Source: Streptomyces hyderabadensis (GTDB lineage Bacteria > Actinomycetota > Actinomycetes > Streptomycetales > Streptomycetaceae). Taken from it: 64,000 bases of DNA. The stretch spans positions 214,014-278,013 of the forward strand of contig NZ_JAIOJZ010000002.1 of assembly GCF_020404845.1 (NCBI RefSeq), read 5' to 3'. This document shows positions 1 through 8,220 of this stretch, piece after piece (positions within the stretch are counted from its first letter, which is position 1; the number at the start of each line of letters is the position of its first letter). The notes under the pieces are model-generated. The model searched no databases, was not told where the DNA came from, and saw only the letters and a list, made by a program, of their open reading frames with translations. The position numbers and the translations under genes are program-made.

Positions 1-1302
1 GCGCAGCTCGGCGGCCAGCTCGGGGTCGGTGTGCCGGGCCGCGGCCCCCGACTTCTCCCACAGGGCGTCCAGGAGCAGCCGGCGGGCCCGGGGACGCAGC
101 AGGTTGACGGGCGCGGTGCCGCCGAGGACGGTGCGGCGGATGCCGGCCAGCTCCTCGGCCTCCAGTTCGAGGCGGCGGCCGAAGGCGACGACCCTGAGCA
201 GGGTGGGCGAGTCGGCCGGCTCCAGCGCCCCGCGCGCGGCCTTGCGCAGCACCCGGAGCATGCGGGAGGAGCCCTTGACGCGGGCGGTCGCCGGAGTGTC
301 GTACAGCGTGGCCTCCGCCCCGGCCGCGTCGTCGGCCAGTGAACCGATCGCACGGATGGCGACCTGCCCCTCCTCGCCGAGCGAGGGCAGCACGCCCTCG
401 GTGTAGGCCACCAGCAGCGGCGTCGGCGAGACGATCAGGATGCCGCCCGCGTACCGGCGCCGGTCCTGGTAGAGCAGGTAGGCCGCCCGGTGCAGGGCGA
501 CGGCGGTCTTGCCGGTGCCGGGGCCGCCCTCGACGTAGGTCACGGAGGCGGCGGGGGCGCGGATCACCCGGTCCTGCTCGGCCTGGATGGAGGCCACGAT
601 GTCCCGCATGGAGTGGGTACGGGCCTGGCCGAGGGCGGCCATCAGGGCGCCGTCGCCGACGACGGCCAGCTCCTCGCCGTCCAGGCGGGCGGTGATCTCG
701 GGCCGCATCAGGTCGTCCTCGACGCCGAGGACGCGCCGCCCCTTGGAGCGGATCACCCGGCGGCGCACGACCCGGCCCGGGTCGACCGGCGTGGACCGGT
801 AGAAGGGGGCGGCGGCGGGCGCCCGCCAGTCGATGACCAGCGGGGCGTAGTCCTCGTCCAGGACGCCGATCCGGCCGATGTGCAGGGTCTCGGCGATGTC
901 GGCGGTGCCGTCGGGGCGCAGGGCGCCCTCGGCGGGCTCGACCGCCGTGTACGCGCCGTCCGGGCCCTTCTTCCCGTCCTTGCCGAGGAGCAGGTCGATG
1001 CGGCCGAACAGGAAGTCCTCGAACTCGTTGTTCAGGCGGTTGAGGTGGATGCCGGCCCGGAAGACCTGCGCGTCGCGCTCGGCCAGGGCGCCGGGCGTGC
1101 CGACGTGGCCGCGCTGGGCGGCGTCGTGCATGAGGAACTCCGCCTCGTGGATCTTCTCCTCCAGGCGGCGGTACACCCGGTCGAGGTGCGCCTGTTCCAC
1201 GTCGATCTCTCGGTCCCGTACGGAGTCCTCCCGTGCGGAGTCCCCGCGTACCGGGTCGTGCTCCGAGTCGACCGCCGAATCCTGTTGCGCCTGTGCGGCC
1301 AC
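1..1302 (-). CDS. HelD-like UvrD/Rep superfamily helicase (C-terminus beyond window edge)
   Basis: The reading frame is open from a GTG at 1302 to the left edge, giving 434 codons of an N-terminal fragment. AAGGGGGC lies just upstream of that GTG, which decides the start. Residues about 30-110 are charged and helical (a coiled-coil-like arm), as in HelD-type helicases. Near residue 262 there is a Walker A, GGPGTGKTAV, followed by the helicase 1A core. HelD proteins are RNA-polymerase-associated superfamily 1 ATPases that strip or recycle stalled polymerase, and some actinobacterial members protect against rifamycins. The family assignment rests on the N-terminal arm and P-loop; the C-terminal motifs are not visible here. 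No rifamycin-associated palindrome is seen in the 80 bp upstream. A UvrD-type DNA helicase is the alternative. Confidence 0.85.
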   Translation of the reverse strand, partial: MAAQAQQDSAVDSEHDPVRGDSAREDSVRDREIDVEQAHLDRVYRRLEEKIHEAEFLMHDAAQRGHVGTPGALAERDAQVFRAGIHLNRLNNEFEDFLFGRIDLLLGKDGKKGPDGAYTAVEPAEGALRPDGTADIAETLHIGRIGVLDEDYAPLVIDWRAPAAAPFYRSTPVDPGRVVRRRVIRSKGRRVLGVEDDLMRPEITARLDGEELAVVGDGALMAALGQARTHSMRDIVASIQAEQDRVIRAPAASVTYVEGGPGTGKTAVALHRAAYLLYQDRRRYAGGILIVSPTPLLVAYTEGVLPSLGEEGQVAIRAIGSLADDAAGAEATLYDTPATARVKGSSRMLRVLRKAARGALEPADSPTLLRVVAFGRRLELEAEELAGIRRTVLGGTAPVNLLRPRARRLLLDALWEKSGAAARHTDPELAAELR

Positions 1303-1382
1303 CGGGCCCCCTTCTGACGTGCTGGGCAGCCGTCAAAAATACGCGAAGGGGGCCCAGGAAGCCACGGCACGCCCGCGGCCGG

Positions 1383-2246
1383 CTACGCGTCGACCTCCAC
1401 CAGTCGCTTCCCGTCGAAGGTCATGACCTCGAAGTGGGAGATCTGGTTGGGTTCGAAGGCGGCGCCGCCGTGCACGTAGAGCGGCTTCTTGCCCTTGTCG
1501 GTGGTGGCGCCCGGGATGCCGTAGCCCCAGTCGGGGACCGTCCAGGAGGTGAGGGTCTCCCGCTCGCCGTTCTTGCCGACGGCGATCAGGGAGCACTTCT
1601 GGGGGCCCTTGAGGTTCTTCAGCTCCAGGACCGTCTCGGTGCCCCAGGCCTTCTTCTCCAGCGCCACGGTCGCGCTGACCTGCGTGGCCGGGTCGGTGGC
1701 GGTGACCCGGTCCGGCATGGCGGCGAACGCGGCCTCGGCCGGGCTCGCCGCCTGCTGCGAGGCCTCGGCCCTGGGGCTGCCGCCGTCGTCACCGCCGCCA
1801 CCGCCGCCGCCCGTGGTCGCCACGGCGGCGAACGGGCCGCCGATGATCAGCGCGGCGGCGGTGCCCACCAGGTAGAAGTTGCGGCGGCGCTTGCTCGCGC
1901 GGCGTTCGGCGACCTCGTCGACGAGCTTCTCCGAGAGCCGCGGGCTGGGCTTGACGGTGAGCGACTCGGCGATCGCGGGCGTACCGGTGCCGGGCAGGTC
2001 GGCGAGGGCCGCCATCATCGGCTCCAGGCCGGCCAGCTCGTCGAGCTGCTGGGCGCACCACTCGCAGGTGGCGAGGTGGGCCTCGAAGGCCGTCGCCTCG
2101 GCGTCGTCGAGGATCCCGAGGGCGTAGGCGCCGACGGTCTCGTGCTCGTTCGGCGCCGGTGCTCCCTGCATGGGGACAGGATTACCCGTGTCGTCCGGGC
2201 CGAATCCCCCGCCGAATCCCTGAACTCCCCCGTAGCCGCTCATCAC
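1383..2246 (-). CDS. rsuA: Zinc-binding anti-sigma factor, partner of SigU (RsuA)
   Basis: This 287-residue membrane protein should hold the ECF sigma factor SigU inactive. The cytoplasmic N-terminal part carries the ZAS signature H57-x3-C61-x2-C64, with a further His at 35. One transmembrane helix spans about 123-144, then a Gly run, then an extracytoplasmic domain of about 130 residues that could sense envelope stress. The sigU TGA and the rsuA GTG overlap by four bases (GTGA), and an ATG is the second codon, so the two are translationally coupled and made in matched amounts. In S. coelicolor, loss of RsuA frees SigU and blocks aerial growth; I apply that knowledge from the gene pair and context. 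Confidence 0.9.
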   Translation of the reverse strand: MMSGYGGVQGFGGGFGPDDTGNPVPMQGAPAPNEHETVGAYALGILDDAEATAFEAHLATCEWCAQQLDELAGLEPMMAALADLPGTGTPAIAESLTVKPSPRLSEKLVDEVAERRASKRRRNFYLVGTAAALIIGGPFAAVATTGGGGGGGDDGGSPRAEASQQAASPAEAAFAAMPDRVTATDPATQVSATVALEKKAWGTETVLELKNLKGPQKCSLIAVGKNGERETLTSWTVPDWGYGIPGATTDKGKKPLYVHGGAAFEPNQISHFEVMTFDGKRLVEVDA

Positions 2247-2803
2247 GCCGTCACCCCCCGCTCCTCCAGTGCCAGCTTCATCGAACGCAGGGCGTAGAAC
2301 ACCCGGGAGCGAACGGTGCCGCTGGGTATGCCCAGTGTCTGCGCCGCCTCATTGACGGTACGCCCCTTGAAGTACGTCTCGACGAGGACCTCCCGGTGGG
2401 CCGGGGTCAGGTCGTCGAGCGCGTCCGACAGCGTCATCAGCCACAGCGCCTTGTCGATCTCGTCCTCCGCGGGGATGACCTCCAGCGGCGACGGATCGAC
2501 CTCCTGCGGCCGGGCCTGCCGGCTGCGGTGGCCGTCGATGACGATGCGCCGGGCGACCGTCACCAGCCAGGGGCGTACCGATCCGGTCGCACGGTTGAGC
2601 TGACCGGCGTTCTTCCAGGCCCGGATGAGCGTCTCCTGGACGACGTCCTCGGCGCGCTGGCGGTCCCCCGCGACCAGCCGCAGCACGTAGGCCAGCAAGG
2701 GGCCGGCGTGCTCGCGGTACAGCGCGCGCATCAGCTCCTCGTCGGGCTCCGAGGACGACTGGGACATGCGATGTCGGGCCCTCGCACCACGTTCGTTGGC
2801 CAC
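2243..2803 (-). CDS. sigU: ECF RNA polymerase sigma factor SigU
   Basis: A 186-residue ECF sigma factor. Region 2 is clear (the stretch with RAEDVVQETLIRAWKNAGQ), and region 4 has a helix-turn-helix (NEAAQTLGIPSGTVRSRVF). There is no region 1 or 3, as expected for ECF proteins. I chose the GTG at 2803 because AAGGA lies 7 bases upstream. The ATG at 2767 (MSQSSSEPDEEL) is a plausible alternative, and the frame is open up to 2899. It is co-transcribed with, and overlaps, its anti-sigma gene. In S. coelicolor SigU affects development and secreted proteins. I searched the upstream region for an autoregulatory ECF promoter and found no well-spaced GGAAC/CGTC pair. Confidence 0.9.
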   Translation of the reverse strand: MANERGARARHRMSQSSSEPDEELMRALYREHAGPLLAYVLRLVAGDRQRAEDVVQETLIRAWKNAGQLNRATGSVRPWLVTVARRIVIDGHRSRQARPQEVDPSPLEVIPAEDEIDKALWLMTLSDALDDLTPAHREVLVETYFKGRTVNEAAQTLGIPSGTVRSRVFYALRSMKLALEERGVTA

Positions 2804-2962
2804 GACGGAATCCTTGCGCACGCCCACCTCCGGTGTCCGGGGGATCCCCCAGTCGGTCGCTCGCCCATCCGGTACGGACGCGAAGTGCGGCGTGTTCAAA
2901 ACGAGATGAGAGTTTTCCCGGGGGCGGCGTGACGAACGGGACGCGGGGGAACCTACGGGTAC

Positions 2963-3553
2963 TTACCGGGCCAGGGCCGCGCGGCGGCGGTGCCGGGCGA
3001 CGCGCTCGCGGTTGCCGCAGATCTCGCTGGAGCACCAGCGCCGGCGGCGGCCGCGGGAGGTGTCGACGTACACGATGGGGCAGTTGTCGCCCGCGCACTG
3101 CCTGAGGCTCGCCCGTGCGACGGGGTCGGTGAGCAGGTCCACGGCGTCCCGGGCGAGGGCGCCGAGCAGCGCGGCGCACCGCGGTGGCCCGGTCAGCTCC
3201 CGCACCAGTGCGCCGTCCCGGCCGGGTACCGCACGGGGGGCGGGCGGTGCGGCGAGGGCGAGTTCGTTGACGCGGGCGAGGGCGAGTTCGTGGCGGCGGT
3301 CGGGGGGCACCGGGCGGCCGCGCACCAACCGGGCGGTCTCGCCGCGCAGTTCGCGGAAGCCGGTCAGCCAGGAGGGGTCGGCGTGGGCCAGCGGGGTGCC
3401 GGGCGGGACGAGTCCGGAGCCGGTGATCCAGGCACGCAGGGCGTCGACGGAGCCGAGGCGTTCGGCGGGGTGGGTGGTGGCGACGAGGTCCAGACAGATC
3501 CGCCCGGTGTCGAACCGCAGCTCGTACGGGTCGGTGGCCGTGCCCAGTGCCAT
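2963..3553 (-). CDS. CGNR zinc-finger / ABATE-domain protein (DUF1470)
   Basis: A 196-residue soluble protein. The N-terminal half fits the ABATE stress-associated domain. The C-terminal end has the CGNR zinc finger: two Cys in CAGDNC, then CSSEICGNR followed by a very basic tail (RERVARHRRRAALAR), which suggests nucleic-acid binding. The start at 3553 (MALGTATDP) matches the usual N-terminus of the family. The function is probably transcriptional regulation, but no target is known to me. It ends 159 bp upstream of the sigU start on the same strand, so it could be read into sigU. The divergent DUF1772 gene begins about 210 bp away and may be its target, by position only. Confidence 0.8.
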   Translation of the reverse strand: MALGTATDPYELRFDTGRICLDLVATTHPAERLGSVDALRAWITGSGLVPPGTPLAHADPSWLTGFRELRGETARLVRGRPVPPDRRHELALARVNELALAAPPAPRAVPGRDGALVRELTGPPRCAALLGALARDAVDLLTDPVARASLRQCAGDNCPIVYVDTSRGRRRRWCSSEICGNRERVARHRRRAALAR

Positions 3554-3766
3554 GTTCCTGTCACCGCCTAGGGCTTGCCCGCTCAGGCACGGGCCCGGAA
3601 AGGGGAGCAGGGAGACCGCGCGGGCCGCACGCGGACCGCTCCCCTCTACAGTGCCTGCCCGCTCCCGCGCCCGGAACCCCTCGTACCGCTCCCGCGTGGA
3701 CGCTCGCGCATGCGCCCGCGCGCCCGGGCCATGTCCGGCGCGCCGGGCCGCGCGTTGACTGGACGC

Positions 3767-4297
3767 ATGACGAACACCAACGGGGAACGGCGGTCCCGCA
3801 CCGCCGCTGGAGTACTGGTCGCGGCCACGGTCGCCGCGGGTCTGATGGCCGGGACCTTCTACGTCTTCGCCTGCGCCGTGATGCCGGCGCTGGCGCGCAG
3901 CGGGGACCGGGTGTACGTCGACGTGATGCGCGACGTCAACGACGTGATCCAGAACCCGGTGTTCCTGCTGGTCTTCATGGGCGCGCTCGCCCTCGCGGGC
4001 CTGGCGGGGTGGCAGTCGCGCGGGCTGCCCGGCCGCTGGTGGATCCGGGCCGGCGCGACGGCGTACGCGCTCGCCTTCCTGGTCACCGTCGTCGGCAACG
4101 TCCCCCTCAACGACGCCCTGGCCGGCCCCGGCGACCCGGCGGCGCTGCGCGAGCGGTTCGAGGACCCGTGGGTGGCGTGGAACGCCGTACGCGCCGCCCT
4201 GTCGACCCTGGCGACGGCCTGCCTGGCCACGGGCCTGGCCACCCGGAACCGCCCCTCCCGACCGGCAACCACGCCCTCCCCGGCGCCACCGCACTGA
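3767..4297 (+). CDS. DUF1772 (anthrone-oxygenase-like) membrane protein
   Basis: A 176-residue protein with four hydrophobic segments (about 12-35, 58-78, 90-110 and 145-165). The family pattern is visible: a first helix ending near MAGTFYVFACAVMPAL, and the NVPLND motif after the third helix. DUF1772 members include polyketide anthrone oxygenases, but most actinobacterial ones are uncharacterised and no polyketide genes lie nearby, so I do not assign a reaction. The ATG at 3767 was chosen because the hydrophobic core starts soon after it. An ATG at 3731 in the same frame is possible. Confidence 0.75.
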   Translation: MTNTNGERRSRTAAGVLVAATVAAGLMAGTFYVFACAVMPALARSGDRVYVDVMRDVNDVIQNPVFLLVFMGALALAGLAGWQSRGLPGRWWIRAGATAYALAFLVTVVGNVPLNDALAGPGDPAALRERFEDPWVAWNAVRAALSTLATACLATGLATRNRPSRPATTPSPAPPH

Positions 4298-4371
4298 CAC
4301 ACCCGAGGGCGACTGGTCGCGGCGAGCGGGTGGAGGCGCCGCGGGTGCGGAAGGGCCGGGGGGTCAGGGGG

Positions 4372-5550
4372 TCAGTCGGTTGTGTACTTGGCGTCCGTGG
4401 GTGGGTCCAGGGCGAGGCGGTAGCCGCGTTTGACGACCGTCTGGATCAGCTTCGGGGTGCCGAGGGACGTGCGGAGGCGGGCCATGGCGGTCTCGACGGC
4501 GTGTTCGTCGCGGCCGGTGCCCGGCAGGGCGCGCAGCAGCTCCGCGCGGGGCACGACCCAGCCGGGCCGCCGGGCCAGGGCGCGCAGCAGGGACATGCCG
4601 GCGGGCGGCACGGTCCGCAGCTCCCCGTCGACGAGCACCGCGTGTCCGCGGATCTCCAGCCGGTGCCCGGCGACGGGCAGGGCCCGGGCGCGGGCCGGCA
4701 GTTCCTGGCAGAGCAGCTGGACGAGGGGCCCGAGCCGGAAGCGCTCGGGCTGGACCGTGTCGACGCCGTGCGCCTGGAGCGGCACCGCGGTGACCGGCCC
4801 GACGCAGGCGGGCAGCACGTCGTGGCCGAACGCGGCGAGCAGCTCCGGCAGCAGGCCCCGCTCCTCGGCCCGGCCCAGCAGGGACGCCGCGGCGGGCGCG
4901 CTGGTGAAGGTCACCGCGTCCACGCCGCGCGACACGGCGGCGTCCAGCAGCCGGTCCACCGGCCCGAGGTCCTCCGGCGGCAGCCAGCGGTACACCGGCA
5001 CGCCCACCACCTCGGCGCCGCCCTCCCGCAGCGCCTCCACGAACCCCGGCAGCGGCTCCCCGTGCAGTTGCACGGCGATCCGGCGGCCCTCCACCCCCTG
5101 TTCCAGGAGCCGGTCCAGGACCTCGGCCATGGACTCCGAGGCGGGCGACCACCGCTCGGTCAGCCCCGCGGCCCGTACCGCGCCCTTGACCTTGGGCCCG
5201 CGCGCCAGCAGCTCCACCGTGCGCAGCCGCTCCAGCAGCGTCTCGCCGAGCCCCCAGCCGTCGGCGGCCTCGACCCAGCCCCGGAACCCGATGGCGGTGG
5301 TGGCGACGACGACGTCCGGTGCCTGGTCGACGATGCGTTTGGTCGCGGCCATCAGCTCGCCGTCGTCGGCCAGCGGCACGATCCGCAGCGCCGGCGCGTG
5401 CAGCACGGTGGCACCGCGCCGCTGGAGCAGCGCGCCCAGTTCGTCGGCCCGGCGGGCGGCGGTCACGCCCACGGTGAACCCGGCCAGGGGGCCGTGGTCG
5501 GGTCGCTGCGTTCCCTCGTCCATGCCACCCGCCTCGCTTACGTCGTCCAT
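4372..5550 (-). CDS. nnaR: Nitrate-assimilation regulator NnaR (HemD domain fused to winged helix)
   Basis: A 392-residue fusion. Residues about 22-275 form a uroporphyrinogen-III synthase (HemD) fold: VGVTAARRADELGALLQRRG at the start, then TFTSAPAA and the terminal cyclase half. Residues about 295-385 are an OmpR-type winged helix ending with KLIQTVVKRGYRLA. Such fusions beside narK occur in Mycobacterium (Rv0260c) and in S. coelicolor, where NnaR co-activates nitrate-assimilation genes with GlnR. The HemD half is thought to be a sensor rather than a haem enzyme. The start at 5550 gives the longest protein. The ATG at 5523 has the better spaced GAGG and may be the true start. It lies 110 bp downstream of narK and is separated from it by a strong hairpin. 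Confidence 0.85.
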   Translation of the reverse strand: MDDVSEAGGMDEGTQRPDHGPLAGFTVGVTAARRADELGALLQRRGATVLHAPALRIVPLADDGELMAATKRIVDQAPDVVVATTAIGFRGWVEAADGWGLGETLLERLRTVELLARGPKVKGAVRAAGLTERWSPASESMAEVLDRLLEQGVEGRRIAVQLHGEPLPGFVEALREGGAEVVGVPVYRWLPPEDLGPVDRLLDAAVSRGVDAVTFTSAPAAASLLGRAEERGLLPELLAAFGHDVLPACVGPVTAVPLQAHGVDTVQPERFRLGPLVQLLCQELPARARALPVAGHRLEIRGHAVLVDGELRTVPPAGMSLLRALARRPGWVVPRAELLRALPGTGRDEHAVETAMARLRTSLGTPKLIQTVVKRGYRLALDPPTDAKYTTD

Positions 5551-5600
5551 CGCCCGCCGCGCTCCGATCCGTTCACACCCGCGTGCACAGTCACGTGCCG

Positions 5601-5634
5601 ACCGAGCCTGTCAACGGTGCGTGACAGGCTCGGT
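5601..5634. terminator. 13-bp perfect hairpin between narK and nnaR
   Basis: Arms 5601-5613 (ACCGAGCCTGTCA) and 5622-5634 are perfectly complementary around an 8-base loop. The hairpin sits 26 bp past the narK stop and 51 bp before the nnaR start. No T-run follows on the minus strand. It can serve as a factor-independent terminator or attenuator, or as a dyad operator in the nnaR promoter. Confidence 0.6.
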
Positions 5635-5659
5635 TCGGCCTCATGTCACCAGTGTTACG

Positions 5660-7018
5660 TCACACCTCCGCATAGCTGCGCCGCGCCTCCGTCCGCGCCG
5701 CTCCCGCCCGCGCATCGCCGCGCACGGCGGGGCGGCGGAGGTATACCGCCCACGTCACCACGATGCACACGGCGTAGCAGGCCAGGAAGGCGACGAAGGC
5801 ACCGGTGCCCGACCCGGAGGAGAGGAAGGACTGGCGGAAGGCGAGGTTGATCCCGACGCCGCCGAGGCCGCCCACCGCACCGATCAGCCCCATCGACGCA
5901 CCCGACAGGCGCCGTCCGTGCAGTACGGCCGCCTCGCCCGTCAGCCCGCGCGCCAGCGCCTTGGAGTGGAAGATGCCCGGGATCATCTTGAACGTCGAGC
6001 CGTTGCCGAGCCCGCTGAGCACGAACAGCACCACGAACACGGGCACGAACAGCGCCAGCGACTTCTCCATGCTGGCCAGGACGAGCACCGCGGTGGCGGC
6101 GGCCATGGCGACGAAGTTCCACAGGGTGATCCGCGAACCGCCGTACCGGTCGGCGAGCCTGCCGCCCAGCGGACGGACGAGGGAACCGAGCAGCGGGCCG
6201 ATGAACGTGAGGTACGCGGCCTGCAGCGGCGTCCGCCCGAACTGGGTGGTCAGCACCTGTCCGAAGGCGAAGCTGTAGCCGATGAACGAGCCGAAGGTGC
6301 CGACGTACAGCACCGACATGATCCAGGTGTGGGCGTCCCGGGCCGCGTCCTTGGCGGCCCCGGTGTCGTTCTTCACCGTGGTGAGGTTGTCCATGTAGCG
6401 CGCGGCGAGGACGACGGCGACCAGGATCAGCGGGATGTAGATGCCGAGCAGCACCCGGGGCCCGCCGTTCGCCCCGATGATCGCGAGGGCGACGAGCTGG
6501 ATGACGGGGACGCCGACGTTTCCGCCGCCGGCGTTGAGGCCCAGCGCCCACCCCTTCTCCCGGAGCGGGAAGAAGGCGTTGATGTTGGTCATGGACGAGG
6601 CGAAGTTGCCGCCTCCGATCCCGGCCAGCAGTCCGATCAGCAGGAACGTCGAGAAGGACGTCCCCGGTTCCATCACGACGAAGGCCGCGACCGTCGGGAC
6701 CAGGAGCAGGCTCGCCGAGACGATCGTCCAGTTGCGGCCGCCGAAGACCGCGACGGCGAAGGTGTACGGCACCCGCACGACGGCACCGACCAGGGTCACC
6801 ACGGAGGTCAGCAGGAACTTGTCGGCCGGTGACAGCCCGTACTCCGGGCCCATGAAGAGCACCAGCACGGACCACAGCGTCCAGACGGAGAACCCGATGT
6901 GCTCGGAGAGCACGGAGAAGAACAGGTTCCGCCGGGCCGTTCGCCGCCCCGTCTCCTTCCAGAAGGTCTCGTTCTCCGGATCCCAGTGCTCGATCCAGCG
7001 TCCGCCACGGGCTTTCAT
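5660..7018 (-). CDS. narK: Nitrate/nitrite transporter (MFS, NNP family)
   Basis: A 452-residue, 12-helix major facilitator. Both nitrate signature regions are visible: GNFASSMTNINAFFPLREKG followed by LNAGGGNVGV near residues 145-180, and the glycine-rich GGLGGVGINL near 400. NNP proteins import nitrate or exchange nitrate for nitrite across the cytoplasmic membrane. The ATG at 7018 was chosen because GGAGG lies directly upstream; the ATG at 7039 has no such site. Upstream on the minus strand are a TAGCGT hexamer (7055-7060) and a GAAAC half-site with a weak partner (7071-7086) resembling half a GlnR box. Control by NnaR and GlnR is established for the S. coelicolor homologue and inferred here. 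Confidence 0.93.
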   Translation of the reverse strand: MKARGGRWIEHWDPENETFWKETGRRTARRNLFFSVLSEHIGFSVWTLWSVLVLFMGPEYGLSPADKFLLTSVVTLVGAVVRVPYTFAVAVFGGRNWTIVSASLLLVPTVAAFVVMEPGTSFSTFLLIGLLAGIGGGNFASSMTNINAFFPLREKGWALGLNAGGGNVGVPVIQLVALAIIGANGGPRVLLGIYIPLILVAVVLAARYMDNLTTVKNDTGAAKDAARDAHTWIMSVLYVGTFGSFIGYSFAFGQVLTTQFGRTPLQAAYLTFIGPLLGSLVRPLGGRLADRYGGSRITLWNFVAMAAATAVLVLASMEKSLALFVPVFVVLFVLSGLGNGSTFKMIPGIFHSKALARGLTGEAAVLHGRRLSGASMGLIGAVGGLGGVGINLAFRQSFLSSGSGTGAFVAFLACYAVCIVVTWAVYLRRPAVRGDARAGAARTEARRSYAEV

Positions 7019-7113
7019 CGCGCCTCCACGGTGCTCCACAGCTCGGTGGCGCCGACGCTAGGCAGGGCGCGTTTCGGGCCGGTGGGGCTGTGGATGACCG
7101 GCAGGGAACGTTG

Positions 7114-7143
7114 CTCTCACCCGGCGCGGAGGCGGGGTGAGAG
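7114..7143. terminator. Hairpin downstream of the Pro/Gln-rich membrane protein gene
   Basis: CTCTCACCC (7114-7122) pairs with GGGTGAGAG (7135-7143) across a 12-base loop. It lies 8 bp past the stop codon at 7151 and would end that transcript before narK. Confidence 0.6.
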
Positions 7144-7150
7144 ATCGCGG

Positions 7151-8077
7151 TCAGCCCTGCGGGTGCTGGGGCTGCCAGTGCGGGTTCTGCTGCGGGTGGC
7201 CCTGCGGCGGGTACGGCTGCTGCCCCTGCGGGGGCGCGTACGGCTGCTGCGGCTGGGCGTACGGCTGCGGGGCCTGCTGCGAGGGGTAGGGCGGCTGGGG
7301 CGCGTAGGGCTGCTGGGCCTGCGGGGCGGGCTGGGGCGCGTACGGCTGCGGGGCCTGCGGTGCGTACGGCTGCGGCGGTGCGCCGTACGGCTGCTGCTGC
7401 GGCGGCTGGGCGGCGTACGGGCCCGGGGCCGGCTGCCCGTAGCCACCCGGCGCGGTGCCGAACGGGTTCCCGTGCCCCGGCAGCTGCCCGCCGGGCGGCA
7501 GGTACCGCACCCGCCCGGTCTCGTCGGCCAGCGGCACGAACCCGGCCGCCTGCAGCCGCGCCGCGAACTTGGCGTTGCGCTTGCGGGTGACGAGGAAGCC
7601 GAGGCCCAGGGCCACCATGAGGACCAGCCAGATGATCCCGGCGAGGACGAAGTCGTCGGACGAACCGCCCTCGCGGTAGGCGAGGACCACACTGGCGACG
7701 GTGGCGCCGAGCGCGCCGTAGCCCATGTTCTTCTGGGCGTTCTTGCCAGTGAGGTCGAAGTTGATCCGGGCCTTGAGGAGTTCGAAGGCGTCCGGCACGA
7801 GCGGCGGCAGCGACACGCCGTCACCGGCGTTCGGGTACTGCGCCCAGTTCTGCGCGGCCCGGGTGCGGGCCTGCGGGCTCGGGTCGGGGACGAGCAGCAT
7901 GGTGAGCGCGGCGTTGTTCCCGCCGCTCTGCCGCACGTCGGCGTACTCATACCCGAACTGCTGGGCGACGAAGGCGAGCTTGGCGAGTTTCTTCACGGAC
8001 GACATCCGGCTGGTGAGCTGGACCGGCTCGCCGCTCGCCATCAGCTCCAGCATCTTCTGCGTCTGCCGCTTGCTCAT
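7151..8077 (-). CDS. Membrane protein with Pro/Gln/Tyr-rich C-terminal tail
   Basis: A 308-residue protein of unknown function. Residues 1-110 form a soluble domain that begins MSKRQTQKMLELMASGEP. Two hydrophobic helices follow (about 118-135 and 143-165), then a short basic stretch, and then from residue 205 an imperfect repeat built on PYAPQ/QQPY units up to the C-terminus. Low-complexity tails of this kind are frequent in Streptomyces membrane proteins and are probably unstructured. It lies 119 bp downstream of the acyltransferase gene and could belong to the mat transcript. I recognise no catalytic motif. Confidence 0.8.
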   Translation of the reverse strand: MSKRQTQKMLELMASGEPVQLTSRMSSVKKLAKLAFVAQQFGYEYADVRQSGGNNAALTMLLVPDPSPQARTRAAQNWAQYPNAGDGVSLPPLVPDAFELLKARINFDLTGKNAQKNMGYGALGATVASVVLAYREGGSSDDFVLAGIIWLVLMVALGLGFLVTRKRNAKFAARLQAAGFVPLADETGRVRYLPPGGQLPGHGNPFGTAPGGYGQPAPGPYAAQPPQQQPYGAPPQPYAPQAPQPYAPQPAPQAQQPYAPQPPYPSQQAPQPYAQPQQPYAPPQGQQPYPPQGHPQQNPHWQPQHPQG

Positions 8078-8158
8078 CCCGCTGCTCCCCCTGACCGGCT
8101 CACGCCACCCTGTTCACTCGCGCAACCGGGGCAGTCTCGCACGGCGGGCCGACACCCG

Positions 8159-8220
8159 TCAGCCCCGGTGCGGCGCGCGGCCCCGGGTGCGGAGCGTCAG
8201 CCCCGGTGCGCGGCGCGGGC
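8159..8220. repeat. Duplicated 3' end of the acyltransferase gene
   Basis: The last 22 bp of the acyltransferase gene (from the stop codon, 8197-8218) recur at 8159-8180 with two differences, 38 bp apart. The copy lies in the non-coding gap downstream of the gene. Confidence 0.7.

Noticed and set aside
2810..2960. ECF autoregulatory promoter upstream of sigU
   Set aside because: GAAC and CGTC are present but only 13 bases apart, shorter than ECF promoters use.
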